A stretch of 17,671 nucleotides of DNA, from contig JAITOJ010000155.1 in NCBI GenBank assembly GCA_031290005.1, positions 1 through 17,671 of the forward strand, in the 5' to 3' direction. Shown piece after piece: positions 6,179 through 13,994 of this stretch. The DNA comes from Treponema sp. (GTDB taxonomy: Bacteria; Spirochaetota; Spirochaetia; Treponematales; Treponemataceae). A program made the position numbers and the translations under genes. The notes under the pieces are model-generated. The model had not been told where the DNA came from. It saw only the letters and a list, made by a program, of their open reading frames with translations, and did no database searches. Positions within the stretch are counted from its first letter, which is position 1, and every line of letters starts with the position of its first letter.

Positions 6179-7246
6179 ATGAGTTCGTCCCACAAAAACG
6201 GATGGAAAATCCTGGCGGCTGCAGCCGCCGTTTCGCTGGTTCTGGTAACCGGGTGTACCAAGAAATCTCCCGCCGCTTCCACAAGCGGCGCTGCCTCAGG
6301 CCCCAGGGGGAAAATCGTCATCTACACCTCCATGTATGAGGACATCATTGAGGCGATGGATGCGGCTCTGACAAAGCAGTTTCCGGACTGCGACATCGAA
6401 TTCTTCTACGGCGGCACCGGCACCCTCCAGGCCAAAATCGCCGCGGAAAAGGACTCGGGCAAGCTGGGCTGCGATATGCTCATGGTCGCCGAACCGGCAT
6501 ACTCCCTGGAATTGAAGGAAAACAACATGCTTCACGCCTACAAATCCCCGGAAGCCGCGCTTCTGGACTTCGACTATGACCCGGAAGGCTACTGGTATCC
6601 CGTGCGGGTGTGCAACATGGTGCTGGCTTATAACCCGGAGAAATATTCCAAAGACAGCATTCCCAATTCTCTCTACGACTTCGCCTATAACACGGGTGTG
6701 AAGGGCGCGATTTCCATGAGCAACCCCCTGACATCGGGAACCGCCATGGCAGCGGTCACCGCCCTGAAAGACAAATACGGCTACGAATATTTCACCGCTC
6801 TGGGCAGCCAGAACGTGATGGTCGAATCCGGCTCAGTGGCCCTGACCAAACTGGAAACCGGTGAATGCCAGGTCATCATGATTCTGGAAGAATCGGTACT
6901 CAAAAAGCGGCAGGAAGAAAACTCCCGGCTGGAAGTCATCTATCCTACGGACGGAACCATCATTATTCCGTCCACCATCATGACCGTGAGCGAGCAGTGG
7001 AGCGCCAACAAGAACACCGCCGCTGCCCAAGCCGTCACCGACTGGTTCCTTTCCGAAGCCGGGCAGGCGAACATCGTGGCGGGCTGGATGCACTCCGCGC
7101 GGGCGGACTACCCTGCCCCGCCCTACGACGCCATTGCTACTTCCCAGATAAAGGCGAACAACATGCCCGTCAACTGGGAAAACTGCTACCGCCAGCGGGA
7201 AGAAATCCGCACCAAATTTGAGGAAGCGGTTACCAGAAAACGGTAA
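6179..7246 (+). CDS. ABC importer substrate-binding lipoprotein, Fe(III)/FbpA-like family
   Basis: A 355-residue exported lipoprotein. Residues 1-25 are a lipoprotein signal ending V-T-G-C with C26 as the lipidated residue. The mature part begins KIVIYTSMYEDII and has GGTGTLQAKIAAE and CDMLMVAEP segments characteristic of the FbpA/PotD-like family whose members bind Fe(III), 2-aminoethylphosphonate or polyamines. No adjacent Tyr-Tyr pair, the classic FbpA iron ligand, is obvious, so iron is only the most likely guess from the gene set. It resembles the Brachyspira Bit-type systems in gene content. AAGGAG at 6167-6172 supports the start. A strong hairpin follows, probably to make more binding protein than permease. 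Confidence 0.88.
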   Translation: MSSSHKNGWKILAAAAAVSLVLVTGCTKKSPAASTSGAASGPRGKIVIYTSMYEDIIEAMDAALTKQFPDCDIEFFYGGTGTLQAKIAAEKDSGKLGCDMLMVAEPAYSLELKENNMLHAYKSPEAALLDFDYDPEGYWYPVRVCNMVLAYNPEKYSKDSIPNSLYDFAYNTGVKGAISMSNPLTSGTAMAAVTALKDKYGYEYFTALGSQNVMVESGSVALTKLETGECQVIMILEESVLKKRQEENSRLEVIYPTDGTIIIPSTIMTVSEQWSANKNTAAAQAVTDWFLSEAGQANIVAGWMHSARADYPAPPYDAIATSQIKANNMPVNWENCYRQREEIRTKFEEAVTRKR

Positions 7247-7252
7247 TCTTTG

Positions 7253-7298
7253 AAAAGGGATACAGACACAAAAGCGCCTGTATCCCTTTTGCTTTTAT
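7253..7298 (+). terminator. Hairpin between binding protein and permease genes (terminator/attenuator)
   Basis: AAAAGGGATACAG (7253-7265) pairs perfectly with CTGTATCCCTTTT (7278-7290), a 13-bp stem with a 12-nt loop, followed by GCTTTTATT. It sits 6 bp after the stop of the lipoprotein gene and 43 bp before the permease start. The T-run is short and interrupted, so partial termination or 3' end protection of the first gene's message is likely. Confidence 0.75.
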
Positions 7299-7333
7299 TC
7301 ACACCTTGATTTCAAAAGAGCAGGAGTACGGTT

Positions 7334-9031
7334 ATGCAAGGCAATCCCGCCCTAAAACAAGACGGTTTTTATTTTGACATCAAATGGCTCGTTATCGGGG
7401 CTATTGTGCTTTTTTTGGTGGTCTTTCAGGTATTTCCCCTGATATACCTGATTTTCCGGGCTTTCTTTTCCACCGGGACGTTCTCCTTGTCCGCCTTCAA
7501 ACGGGTCTATTCCTACCCGCTCAACTGGGATGCCCTGGTGACCACCCTGATTACCGGGGGGCTTTCCATGCTTTTTGGGGTGCTGATTGCCTTCCCTCTG
7601 GCGTGGCTGGTGGGGCGGACGAACCTGTACGGCAAAAAGTTTTTCCGCACCCTGTTCGTGATGACCTACATGGTCCCGCCCTATGTGGGGGCAATGGCGT
7701 GGCTCCGGCTGCTCAATCCCTCGGTGGGTAATCTGAACGTGCTGCTGCAAAGTATCTTCCATTTGAACAAAGCGCCTTTCAATATTTACACCGTGGGCGG
7801 CCTGGTGTGGGTGCTCACCACGTTTTACTATCCCTACGCCTTTATCACCATTTCGCGGGCCATGGAAAAAATGGACCCGTCCCTGGAGGAAGCCTCCCGG
7901 ATTTCCGGCGCATCCCCGCTGCGGACCCTCGTCACCATCACTATGCCCATGATGGCCCCCAGCATTGTGGCCGCGGCCCTGCTGGTGTTCATTTCCGCCG
8001 CATCCTGCTATGGCATTCCGTCTATCATCGGCGCGCCTGGTCAGATTCACACCGTGACCACCCGCATCATTGACTTCGTATACATCGGCTCCCAGGACGG
8101 ACTGACGGATGCCACCACCCTGGCGGTGTTCCTCATGATTATCGCCAACCTGGTGCTTTACGTGTCCACCTTTGTGGTGGGCCGGAAGCAATATATCACC
8201 GTATCGGGCAAATCAACCCGCCCGAACATCGTCGATCTGGGACACTGGCGCATTGCCTTCACGGTGCTGGTGAGCGTGTTCGCTTTTTTCATCGTGATTC
8301 TGCCCTTCCTCACCGTGGCGTCCACGTCCCTGACAGTCAACCTGGGCAAGAGCATGTCCCTGGACAATATCACCTTCAAGTATTGGGAGCGGATTTTCAC
8401 CCGCAAGGCGATTCTCCAGTCCGCGGCAAACAGCCTGACCTCCGGTATCATTGCCGCCACCGCCGGGGTCTTTATTTCCTGCGTGATGGCCTATCTTCTG
8501 GTGAGGACAAACGTCAAGGGCAAGCGGATTCCCGACTTCCTGATTACCCTGGGCAGCGGCACTCCCAGCGTGGTTATCGCTCTGGCTCTGATTATGACCA
8601 TGTCCGGACGTTTTGGCATCAATATCTACAATACCCTGAGCATCATGATTATCGCCTACATGATTAAGTATCTGCTCATGGGCATGAGGACGGTGGTATC
8701 CGCCATGACCCAGATTCACCCGTCCCTGGAGGAAGCGTCCCAGATTTCCGGCGCCGGGTGGATACGGGTGTTCAAGGACGTGACCGTGCCCCTGATTGGG
8801 CCATCGGTGGTGGCCGGGTGGTTCCTGATTTTCATGCCCTCGTTTTACGAACTCACCATGTCAACCCTGCTCTATTCCACACACACCAAGACCCTGGGGT
8901 ACGAGCTGTTTACTTATCAAACTTACCACAGTCAGCAAACCGCCTCGGCCCTTGCCACGGCGATTCTGCTCCTGGTCATTTTCGTAAACTGGCTGCTCAA
9001 CAAGCTCACGGGCGGTGAATTTTCTATCTAG
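7334..9031 (+). CDS. ABC importer permease with two fused BPD domains, FbpB-like
   Basis: A 565-residue inner-membrane permease of double length, about twelve membrane helices. Residues 1-280 and 290-565 are homologous halves. Each has a coupling (EAA) loop: SLEEASRISGA near residue 184 and SLEEASQISGA near residue 463, both followed by the expected V/I-T-x-P-x-x segment. This two-in-one arrangement is usual for Fe(III) FbpB permeases. AGGAG at 7322-7326 lies 7 nt before the ATG. The ATPase gene follows after 10 bp, so they are co-translated; the binding-protein gene upstream is separated by a hairpin. Confidence 0.95.
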   Translation: MQGNPALKQDGFYFDIKWLVIGAIVLFLVVFQVFPLIYLIFRAFFSTGTFSLSAFKRVYSYPLNWDALVTTLITGGLSMLFGVLIAFPLAWLVGRTNLYGKKFFRTLFVMTYMVPPYVGAMAWLRLLNPSVGNLNVLLQSIFHLNKAPFNIYTVGGLVWVLTTFYYPYAFITISRAMEKMDPSLEEASRISGASPLRTLVTITMPMMAPSIVAAALLVFISAASCYGIPSIIGAPGQIHTVTTRIIDFVYIGSQDGLTDATTLAVFLMIIANLVLYVSTFVVGRKQYITVSGKSTRPNIVDLGHWRIAFTVLVSVFAFFIVILPFLTVASTSLTVNLGKSMSLDNITFKYWERIFTRKAILQSAANSLTSGIIAATAGVFISCVMAYLLVRTNVKGKRIPDFLITLGSGTPSVVIALALIMTMSGRFGINIYNTLSIMIIAYMIKYLLMGMRTVVSAMTQIHPSLEEASQISGAGWIRVFKDVTVPLIGPSVVAGWFLIFMPSFYELTMSTLLYSTHTKTLGYELFTYQTYHSQQTASALATAILLLVIFVNWLLNKLTGGEFSI

Positions 9032-9041
9032 CGGAGGAACA

Positions 9042-10127
9042 ATGTCTGTCATAAAAATTGAAAACGTAACAAAGGCTTTTGACAATACCGTGGCGGTGCA
9101 GGATTTTAATGAACTCATTGCGGACAAGGAATTCGTGACCCTTCTGGGGCCGTCAGGGTGCGGCAAAACCACCATGCTCAGGATGATTGCGGGGTTTGAA
9201 AAACCCACCGCGGGGGTCATCAGCATCGGCGACCGGGTGGTAAACGCCCCCAAGACCTTCGTGCCCCCGGAAAAACGGGAAATCGGCATGGTCTTCCAGT
9301 CCTACGCGGTGTGGCCCCACATGACGGTCTTTGAGAACGCGGCCTATCCCCTGAAAATCGCCAAAGCGCCCAAGGCGGAAATCAGGCGGAGAACCGAGGC
9401 AATCCTTCAGGCGGTGCACCTGAGCCAGTACGGAGGGCGGGTCCCGTCCCAGCTTTCTGGAGGGCAGCAGCAGCGCGTAGCGCTTGCCCGCGCCCTGGTC
9501 TGCGAGCCCAAGGTGCTGCTCCTGGACGAGCCGCTTTCAAACCTGGACGCGAAGCTCCGGGAAAGTATGCGTTTTGAAATCAAGGAGATTCAGAAGAATC
9601 TGGGCATCACCGTGGTCTATGTGACCCACGACCAGACTGAGGCAATGGCCATGTCAGACCGGATTATCGTGATGAACCAGGGGGTAATTCAGCAAGTAGG
9701 CAATCCCACAGAGATTTACCGCCGCCCGGTGAACCGCTTTGTATCGGATTTTGTGGGCAAGGTGAATTTCCTTCGCGGAGAAGCCGCAAACGGCCGCATC
9801 GAGCTTACCGGCCTGGGACAGTCCGCCCCATACGCCGGCCCTTGCAGCGGTAAAGTGGTGCTGGCGGTCCGCCCGGAAAACATCACCCTTTCAGCGGAAA
9901 AACCGGACATCTCCGGCGGCGTCCTCACAGGCAGCCTGATGAGTATGTTCTACCTGGGGGACGTCAACGACTGCCGGGTCAACATAAGCGGCGAGATTCT
10001 GCGGGTCATCACGGACAGCCACAGTTTCGACACCCTCACCGAAGGGCAGAATGTTTTCCTAGACATGAAGGAATTCCTGGTCTACGAGGATACCGGCGCG
10101 GGGGACGACACCAGGATTGTGACTTAA
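9042..10127 (+). CDS. ABC importer ATPase, FbpC/PotA-like
   Basis: A 361-residue ATPase that energises the preceding permease. Canonical motifs: Walker A GPSGCGKT at 36-43, Q86, signature LSGGQ at 138-142, Walker B VLLLDE at 158-163, D-loop SNLD, and H196. Residues after about 240 form a TOBE-like regulatory domain typical of Fe(III), polyamine and sugar importers. ATG 9042 was chosen over an in-frame GTG at 9015 because GGAGG lies at 9033-9037 and the GTG falls inside the permease gene. It converges with the DUF115 gene, leaving only 15 bp, and no clear terminator is seen there. Confidence 0.96.
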   Translation: MSVIKIENVTKAFDNTVAVQDFNELIADKEFVTLLGPSGCGKTTMLRMIAGFEKPTAGVISIGDRVVNAPKTFVPPEKREIGMVFQSYAVWPHMTVFENAAYPLKIAKAPKAEIRRRTEAILQAVHLSQYGGRVPSQLSGGQQQRVALARALVCEPKVLLLDEPLSNLDAKLRESMRFEIKEIQKNLGITVVYVTHDQTEAMAMSDRIIVMNQGVIQQVGNPTEIYRRPVNRFVSDFVGKVNFLRGEAANGRIELTGLGQSAPYAGPCSGKVVLAVRPENITLSAEKPDISGGVLTGSLMSMFYLGDVNDCRVNISGEILRVITDSHSFDTLTEGQNVFLDMKEFLVYEDTGAGDDTRIVT

Positions 10128-10142
10128 GGGAAACATCCCCCT

Positions 10143-11576
10143 CTATCCCTCCAACCTTTCCACCGGTAAATACTCCACTCCGGGAATGGCCCGGCTTTCT
10201 GCTGTGAGCGACCAGGTCTTGTGTTGGGGAAAGGATGCAGCCTTGCTTTCAAACCACCAGGCATACAAATTCATCCGCTCATCGCTCAATAAAGGATTGC
10301 CCATATAATCCGCGCAGACCGATGTATTAGCTGAATAGATTGCGCGGACGCCGAAAGTTTCCGCCGTATCAAGGCGCGCGGATTCCCGGTGGCTCTGGCA
10401 TTCAAAAGTGCTGCCCCGGGCGTGGCTCCGCCTGGCGGGAAAGCCCAAATCCAGGGCGGCAAGATATATGTCCGGACAGTCCAGCAAACGGGCAAAGTCC
10501 CAGGCCGTGGCGGCAACCGACCCGCCCGCTCCAAGCGCGCCCTTGGATGCCGATGCGATAACAGGGGCATCCAAGGCTGGATGCACGGAATCAAAAAGCA
10601 CGATTTCTTTGCAGGGAAACCGGAACACCGAAGGATAGGCGGCGATTTCAGTGACCAATGTTGCGGCAGGGGCGGCAAGTCCGTCCAGATGGCGGGCGTT
10701 CCAGAACTGGGCGTCTCCCAAGACGATAAAATCCGGTTCCACTCCGGCGCGGAGCACGGAACGCAGAGCCGTGTCCACACAGATGAGCACGCACCGCGCT
10801 TGAAGCGCTCTCAGATGAGGCAATATCCCTTCCAGGCTGGGGCCCGCGGCAACCACGCAGGCCGGGCGGTCTTGCGCAATTCCGGCAAAATCCCGTACCC
10901 CCCTCAGTTCAGTCAGTCGGGCCGCATTCCGGCATCTGTTCCGTTCCCAGAGAACGCTGAATTTTTTTTTCGTATTTTGGTTCACCTGCTGTTTCCAGAT
11001 ATTCCGTTTGACCAGCTCCTTGAGGGCGGCAAAATATCCCTGGTCATGGCGCTGTAAAATCGGAAGGTCAACAAAAACCATTGATTTCAGGCTGGTTTCT
11101 CCCAGCAGCGGGTCTTCCAGCACGGAAAGAACACTTTGTTCCGCCGCGTTGATGAGGAGCACGCACCGGGGATGGGACAAAACCGGCTCCCAATCCAGAA
11201 CGCGCAAGGCACAGGCGAAACGGCGTGCGTCCGGCTCAATCAGCGCCAGAGGCGAGCCGGGATACAGCCGGGCGGCGGCGATTGGGCCATAGCCCAAGCC
11301 AAAGCCGTAGAACACAAGAGGAGAGGAGGACGCTCTGTCCGGCTTTATGAGCGCGGCAGCAGCCTTTTCCGCTTCCCCGGCGGGGTTGTACGCCGAATGC
11401 AGCCAGATTCCGTTTTCCCGGAGGGTTTTGCCGCCCTGTTTCGCGTCCGGCAATTCCCAGTCCGGGGGCAGCGCCGGGCCATTCGAATCATCTGAGAAAA
11501 GCGGTCGGTTCAGGTCATACAAGCCTGGAAAACGGGCGCAAAACAGCCGGATATTCTTATTCCAGATAGAGTTCAA
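10143..11576 (-). CDS. DUF115 (Maf/MptE-like) protein, probable flagellin glycosylation factor
   Basis: A 477-residue soluble protein. Residues 1-230 form an N-terminal region with a VFYGFGLGYGP motif near 88-98. Residues 236-420 match the MAF_flag10/DUF115 core: CVVAAGPSLEG (240-250), ICVDTALRSVL, PDFIVLGDAQ (281-290), GAGGSVAATAWDFARLL, and an LAALDLGFP-x-SHARGS segment. Family members (Maf proteins) act in flagellin glycosylation, and MptE relatives are pterin pyrophosphokinases; the reaction here is unknown. A TTG start at 11576 is proposed because the protein then begins with NSIWNKNIRLF, like relatives, and GGAG lies 10 nt before it. It overlaps the penicillin-binding-protein gene by 20 nt, suggesting translational coupling. 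An ATG at 11627 is possible but lies deep in that gene. Confidence 0.88.
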   Translation of the reverse strand: MNSIWNKNIRLFCARFPGLYDLNRPLFSDDSNGPALPPDWELPDAKQGGKTLRENGIWLHSAYNPAGEAEKAAAALIKPDRASSSPLVFYGFGLGYGPIAAARLYPGSPLALIEPDARRFACALRVLDWEPVLSHPRCVLLINAAEQSVLSVLEDPLLGETSLKSMVFVDLPILQRHDQGYFAALKELVKRNIWKQQVNQNTKKKFSVLWERNRCRNAARLTELRGVRDFAGIAQDRPACVVAAGPSLEGILPHLRALQARCVLICVDTALRSVLRAGVEPDFIVLGDAQFWNARHLDGLAAPAATLVTEIAAYPSVFRFPCKEIVLFDSVHPALDAPVIASASKGALGAGGSVAATAWDFARLLDCPDIYLAALDLGFPARRSHARGSTFECQSHRESARLDTAETFGVRAIYSANTSVCADYMGNPLLSDERMNLYAWWFESKAASFPQHKTWSLTAESRAIPGVEYLPVERLEG

Positions 11577-13425
11577 TGAGCATATTCTCCGTAACCGCCG
11601 TGCCCGGATCCGGGTTCTGACTGACAACCCAGCCGTCCCCGTGGATGATGACCCGCAAGTCCCGCCGTTCCAGGAGAGGGGTCAAAAGCCGTTTGGGTAC
11701 TCCCGAAAAATCCGGCACAATGCCGATAACCGCCAGGTCTTCCTCGCTGGGCAGGGAAATCGTGCGCGATTGGGCAATGGACGGCGCGTTGGGCCGGGCA
11801 AGACCCAGATGGTCAATGATGATGTTCGCCGTGTCGGCAATCACTGGGGCCACATTGCGGCTGGCAAAAATGCTGCCTTCCCGCGGTCTGGTGAGCACAA
11901 TATACAGAATGATTTTGGGATCTTCCACGGGAAACACCGCAATACAGTCCGCCAAAAAGTCGGTTTCACTGTAACCCCCGTATTCCAAATCCGCCATTTG
12001 CGCTGTGCCGGTCTTCACCCCGATGGTCACATCCCCCAGAGCGGCAAAGCGTCCCACAGCGTCGCTTTCAGACCCGGACTCCATATAACTCAGGAGATAC
12101 TCCGCGGTCAGGGGCGCAATGGTGCTGCTCAGGGTGATAGGTTCGTGTTTGTATGAGATAGCCCCATCCCGGCCGGCGACCTTTGAAACAAAGGACAATT
12201 TCACCGGCGTCCCGTTATTGGCGATGGCCGAGGTAGCCTGAACCACCTGCAAGGCCGAAACAGTCACTTCCTGTCCGATGGAAATAGTGGGCTTTGACCG
12301 AGCCGACCAGAGCCGGTCTTCAGGAGTTCTGAAGATTCCAGCAGTTTCGCCGGGCAGTTCCACACCGGTCTTGCGTCCAAAACCGAATTTCTGGAGCTTT
12401 GAAATAAATGTGGGGGCGTTGATTTTCTCACTCATCTGCCCCAGGGCATCGTTGCAGGAAAATTTGAGGGCGTCCCGGGGGTTCACCCAGCCGTGACGGC
12501 CCTGGCAAGTGATTTTGACCGACTCCCCAGATGGCATGGACAATTCATAGACCCCGTCGCAGAAAAATCGGTCGCTGTCTTTGACGGCTCCGGCATCCAG
12601 AAACGCTGCTACGCTGAAAATCTTGAAGACCGAACCCGGTTCATAGGAAAACATTGCCGGACGGTCTAGCCGTTCTTCCGGGGTGGAAGAGGTGTATTCG
12701 TTCAGATTCGCCGCGGGCAGGCTGACATAAGAAAGGATTTCCCCGGTTTTTGCCTCCGCCGCGATGAGCATAATCGTTTCTCCCCTGGTTTCTTCCAGAG
12801 CCTGGGCCACCCGTTTTTCCAGCTTGTATTGCAGATTGGCGTCGATGGACAGGAACACGTTGCTGCCCGACACAGCGGCGCCGCCAACGGTTTTTGGCGC
12901 CAGCATATTCTGAAAAGCGTACTCAATGCCGGAAAGTCCCTTGCCGTCGTCTCCCATAAAGCCGATGAGCTGGGAAGCCAAGGCGTTTTCAGGGTAGACC
13001 CGGCCCGGGATTTTGTCAAAGTGTACGCCGCTCAAGCGCGCTTTTTGAATCACCTCGCTGGCGGCCTCATATTCATCCTCAGTCATCTTTTTTTTAAGAT
13101 AGAGAAAGTCCGTCCGGGCAGAAGTGATTCGCTCCATGACTTCTTCGCTGGTAAGCCCGGCCGCTTCTGAAAGAGAGGCCGCCGCGGCTTCAGGATTCCC
13201 CAAGGCCGAGGGAATTACCGCCAGGTGATACAACCAAGTCTGCACTGCCAGAGGTTTGCCGTTCCGGTCCAGAATCGCCCCGCGCTCGGCCTCAGATACA
13301 GTCCGCGCGATCTGTTTTTGGGGCACAAAGGCCAGCCTGCCGTATGAAGCAATGATGTAGGCCAGAAACACCACGCCGACGACGCCCAAAATAATGAGCC
13401 GGGAACGGGAAAATATACTGTTCAC
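11557..13425 (-). CDS. ftsI: Class B penicillin-binding protein (FtsI/SpoVD-like) with C-terminal PASTA domain
   Basis: A 622-residue periplasmic D,D-transpeptidase anchored by one membrane helix (residues 10-28). An ERGAILDRNG motif near 47-56 marks the PBP dimerisation domain. Catalytic motifs: S265-x-x-K268 (SVFK), S323-C-N325, and K471-T-G-T. Residues about 568-622 form one PASTA domain, as in SpoVD/PBP2x; that is less usual in diderm FtsI. The GTG at 13425 is preferred over TTG 13431: it overlaps the TGA of the signal-peptidase gene as GTGA, and a GGGG-rich Shine-Dalgarno lies 8 nt before it. It is the middle gene of a tightly overlapping operon. Whether it is the division (FtsI) or elongation (PBP2) enzyme cannot be settled from sequence; FtsI is favoured by architecture. 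Confidence 0.9.
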   Translation of the reverse strand: MNSIFSRSRLIILGVVGVVFLAYIIASYGRLAFVPQKQIARTVSEAERGAILDRNGKPLAVQTWLYHLAVIPSALGNPEAAAASLSEAAGLTSEEVMERITSARTDFLYLKKKMTEDEYEAASEVIQKARLSGVHFDKIPGRVYPENALASQLIGFMGDDGKGLSGIEYAFQNMLAPKTVGGAAVSGSNVFLSIDANLQYKLEKRVAQALEETRGETIMLIAAEAKTGEILSYVSLPAANLNEYTSSTPEERLDRPAMFSYEPGSVFKIFSVAAFLDAGAVKDSDRFFCDGVYELSMPSGESVKITCQGRHGWVNPRDALKFSCNDALGQMSEKINAPTFISKLQKFGFGRKTGVELPGETAGIFRTPEDRLWSARSKPTISIGQEVTVSALQVVQATSAIANNGTPVKLSFVSKVAGRDGAISYKHEPITLSSTIAPLTAEYLLSYMESGSESDAVGRFAALGDVTIGVKTGTAQMADLEYGGYSETDFLADCIAVFPVEDPKIILYIVLTRPREGSIFASRNVAPVIADTANIIIDHLGLARPNAPSIAQSRTISLPSEEDLAVIGIVPDFSGVPKRLLTPLLERRDLRVIIHGDGWVVSQNPDPGTAVTENMLIELYLE

Positions 13426-13946
13426 TGGCAAAGCCCCTTTCCGAGTACATTTTTTACCGGCACAAAACCGTAGTCACGGGAATCAATTGAGTTCTGGTAA
13501 TTATCTCCCACCGCCAGCACCATTCCTTCAGGAACCGAAGGACTGTATTTTATCCGCTGATACTGATGTTCCGTAAGCGGAATGGAAACACTTTCCGGCA
13601 AGTCCGGCCCCCGGATGGTCAAACTATACTGCCCGTCAGAAAAAAAAGCAAGGTCGTCTCCCGCCACTGCGGCGCAGCGCTTTACTACGATTTTGTTTTC
13701 ATACAGATAGATAATCACATCCCCCTGTTTTGGGGCCGCCCACCCGCAAAGCAGTTCGCCTCCGAAAGGTTTGACAAACCCATAGGCCAGTTTGTTCACT
13801 GCCAGGAGATTGCCGTCTTCCAGGGTACTTTCCATGGAAGTACCGGAGACAATCAGTATGTCCAGAACAAAAAGTTTGACAAAGATACCCAGGGCAATTC
13901 CCGCCAGAATAAACACCCCGGCAGAAAGTTTTTTTTTCGCCGCCAT
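13422..13946 (-). CDS. lepB: Signal peptidase I
   Basis: A 174-residue inner-membrane protease that removes signal peptides. Residues 9-32 are the membrane anchor. The catalytic serine is S37 in SGTSMES, and the general-base lysine is K89 in IVVKRCAAVAGD. Box E appears as GDN at 147-149 plus SIDSRDYGFVPV at 153-164. The size matches short bacterial SipS-like enzymes. No Shine-Dalgarno precedes the ATG, and a promoter ends 9 nt upstream, so the message may be leaderless. It is the first gene of a three-gene operon with ftsI (4-nt GTGA overlap) and the DUF115 gene. Confidence 0.95.
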   Translation of the reverse strand: MAAKKKLSAGVFILAGIALGIFVKLFVLDILIVSGTSMESTLEDGNLLAVNKLAYGFVKPFGGELLCGWAAPKQGDVIIYLYENKIVVKRCAAVAGDDLAFFSDGQYSLTIRGPDLPESVSIPLTEHQYQRIKYSPSVPEGMVLAVGDNYQNSIDSRDYGFVPVKNVLGKGLCQ

Positions 13947-13955
13947 GAGAGCAAT

Positions 13956-13984
13956 ATTCTAATACAGGCCGCTTTTCTTGTCGA
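13956..13984 (-). promoter_or_regulatory. Promoter of the lepB-ftsI-DUF115 operon
   Basis: On the minus strand TCGACA (13984-13979) and TAGAAT (13961-13956) are 17 bp apart. Only 9 nt separate the -10 box from the lepB ATG, so the transcript would start about 2-3 nt before the start codon. Confidence 0.65.
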
Positions 13985-13994
13985 TAGTGTTATT

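Noticed and set aside
7352..8191. 279-residue minus-strand ORF inside the permease gene
   Set aside because: His/Gly/Gln-rich composition is the mirror of a membrane protein; it is a shadow of the clear FbpB-like gene.
9015..9041. GTG start for the FbpC-like ATPase
   Set aside because: It lies inside the permease gene; ATG 9042 has GGAGG just upstream and gives the normal family N-terminus.
10128..10142. Terminator between the ATPase and DUF115 genes
   Set aside because: Only a 4-bp GGGA/TCCC pairing is possible and no T-run exists on either strand.
10389..11057. 222-residue plus-strand ORF inside the DUF115 gene
   Set aside because: Antisense to a recognised conserved family, with no start signals and no recognisable motifs.
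11347..12156. 269-residue plus-strand ORF across the DUF115/PBP boundary
   Set aside because: It is antisense to conserved parts of both genes and lacks any domain or ribosome-binding site.
13566..13994. N-terminal extension of the M23 peptidase frame by 143 residues
   Set aside because: It runs antisense through lepB, has no ribosome-binding site, and the LysM-M23 architecture is complete from 13995.
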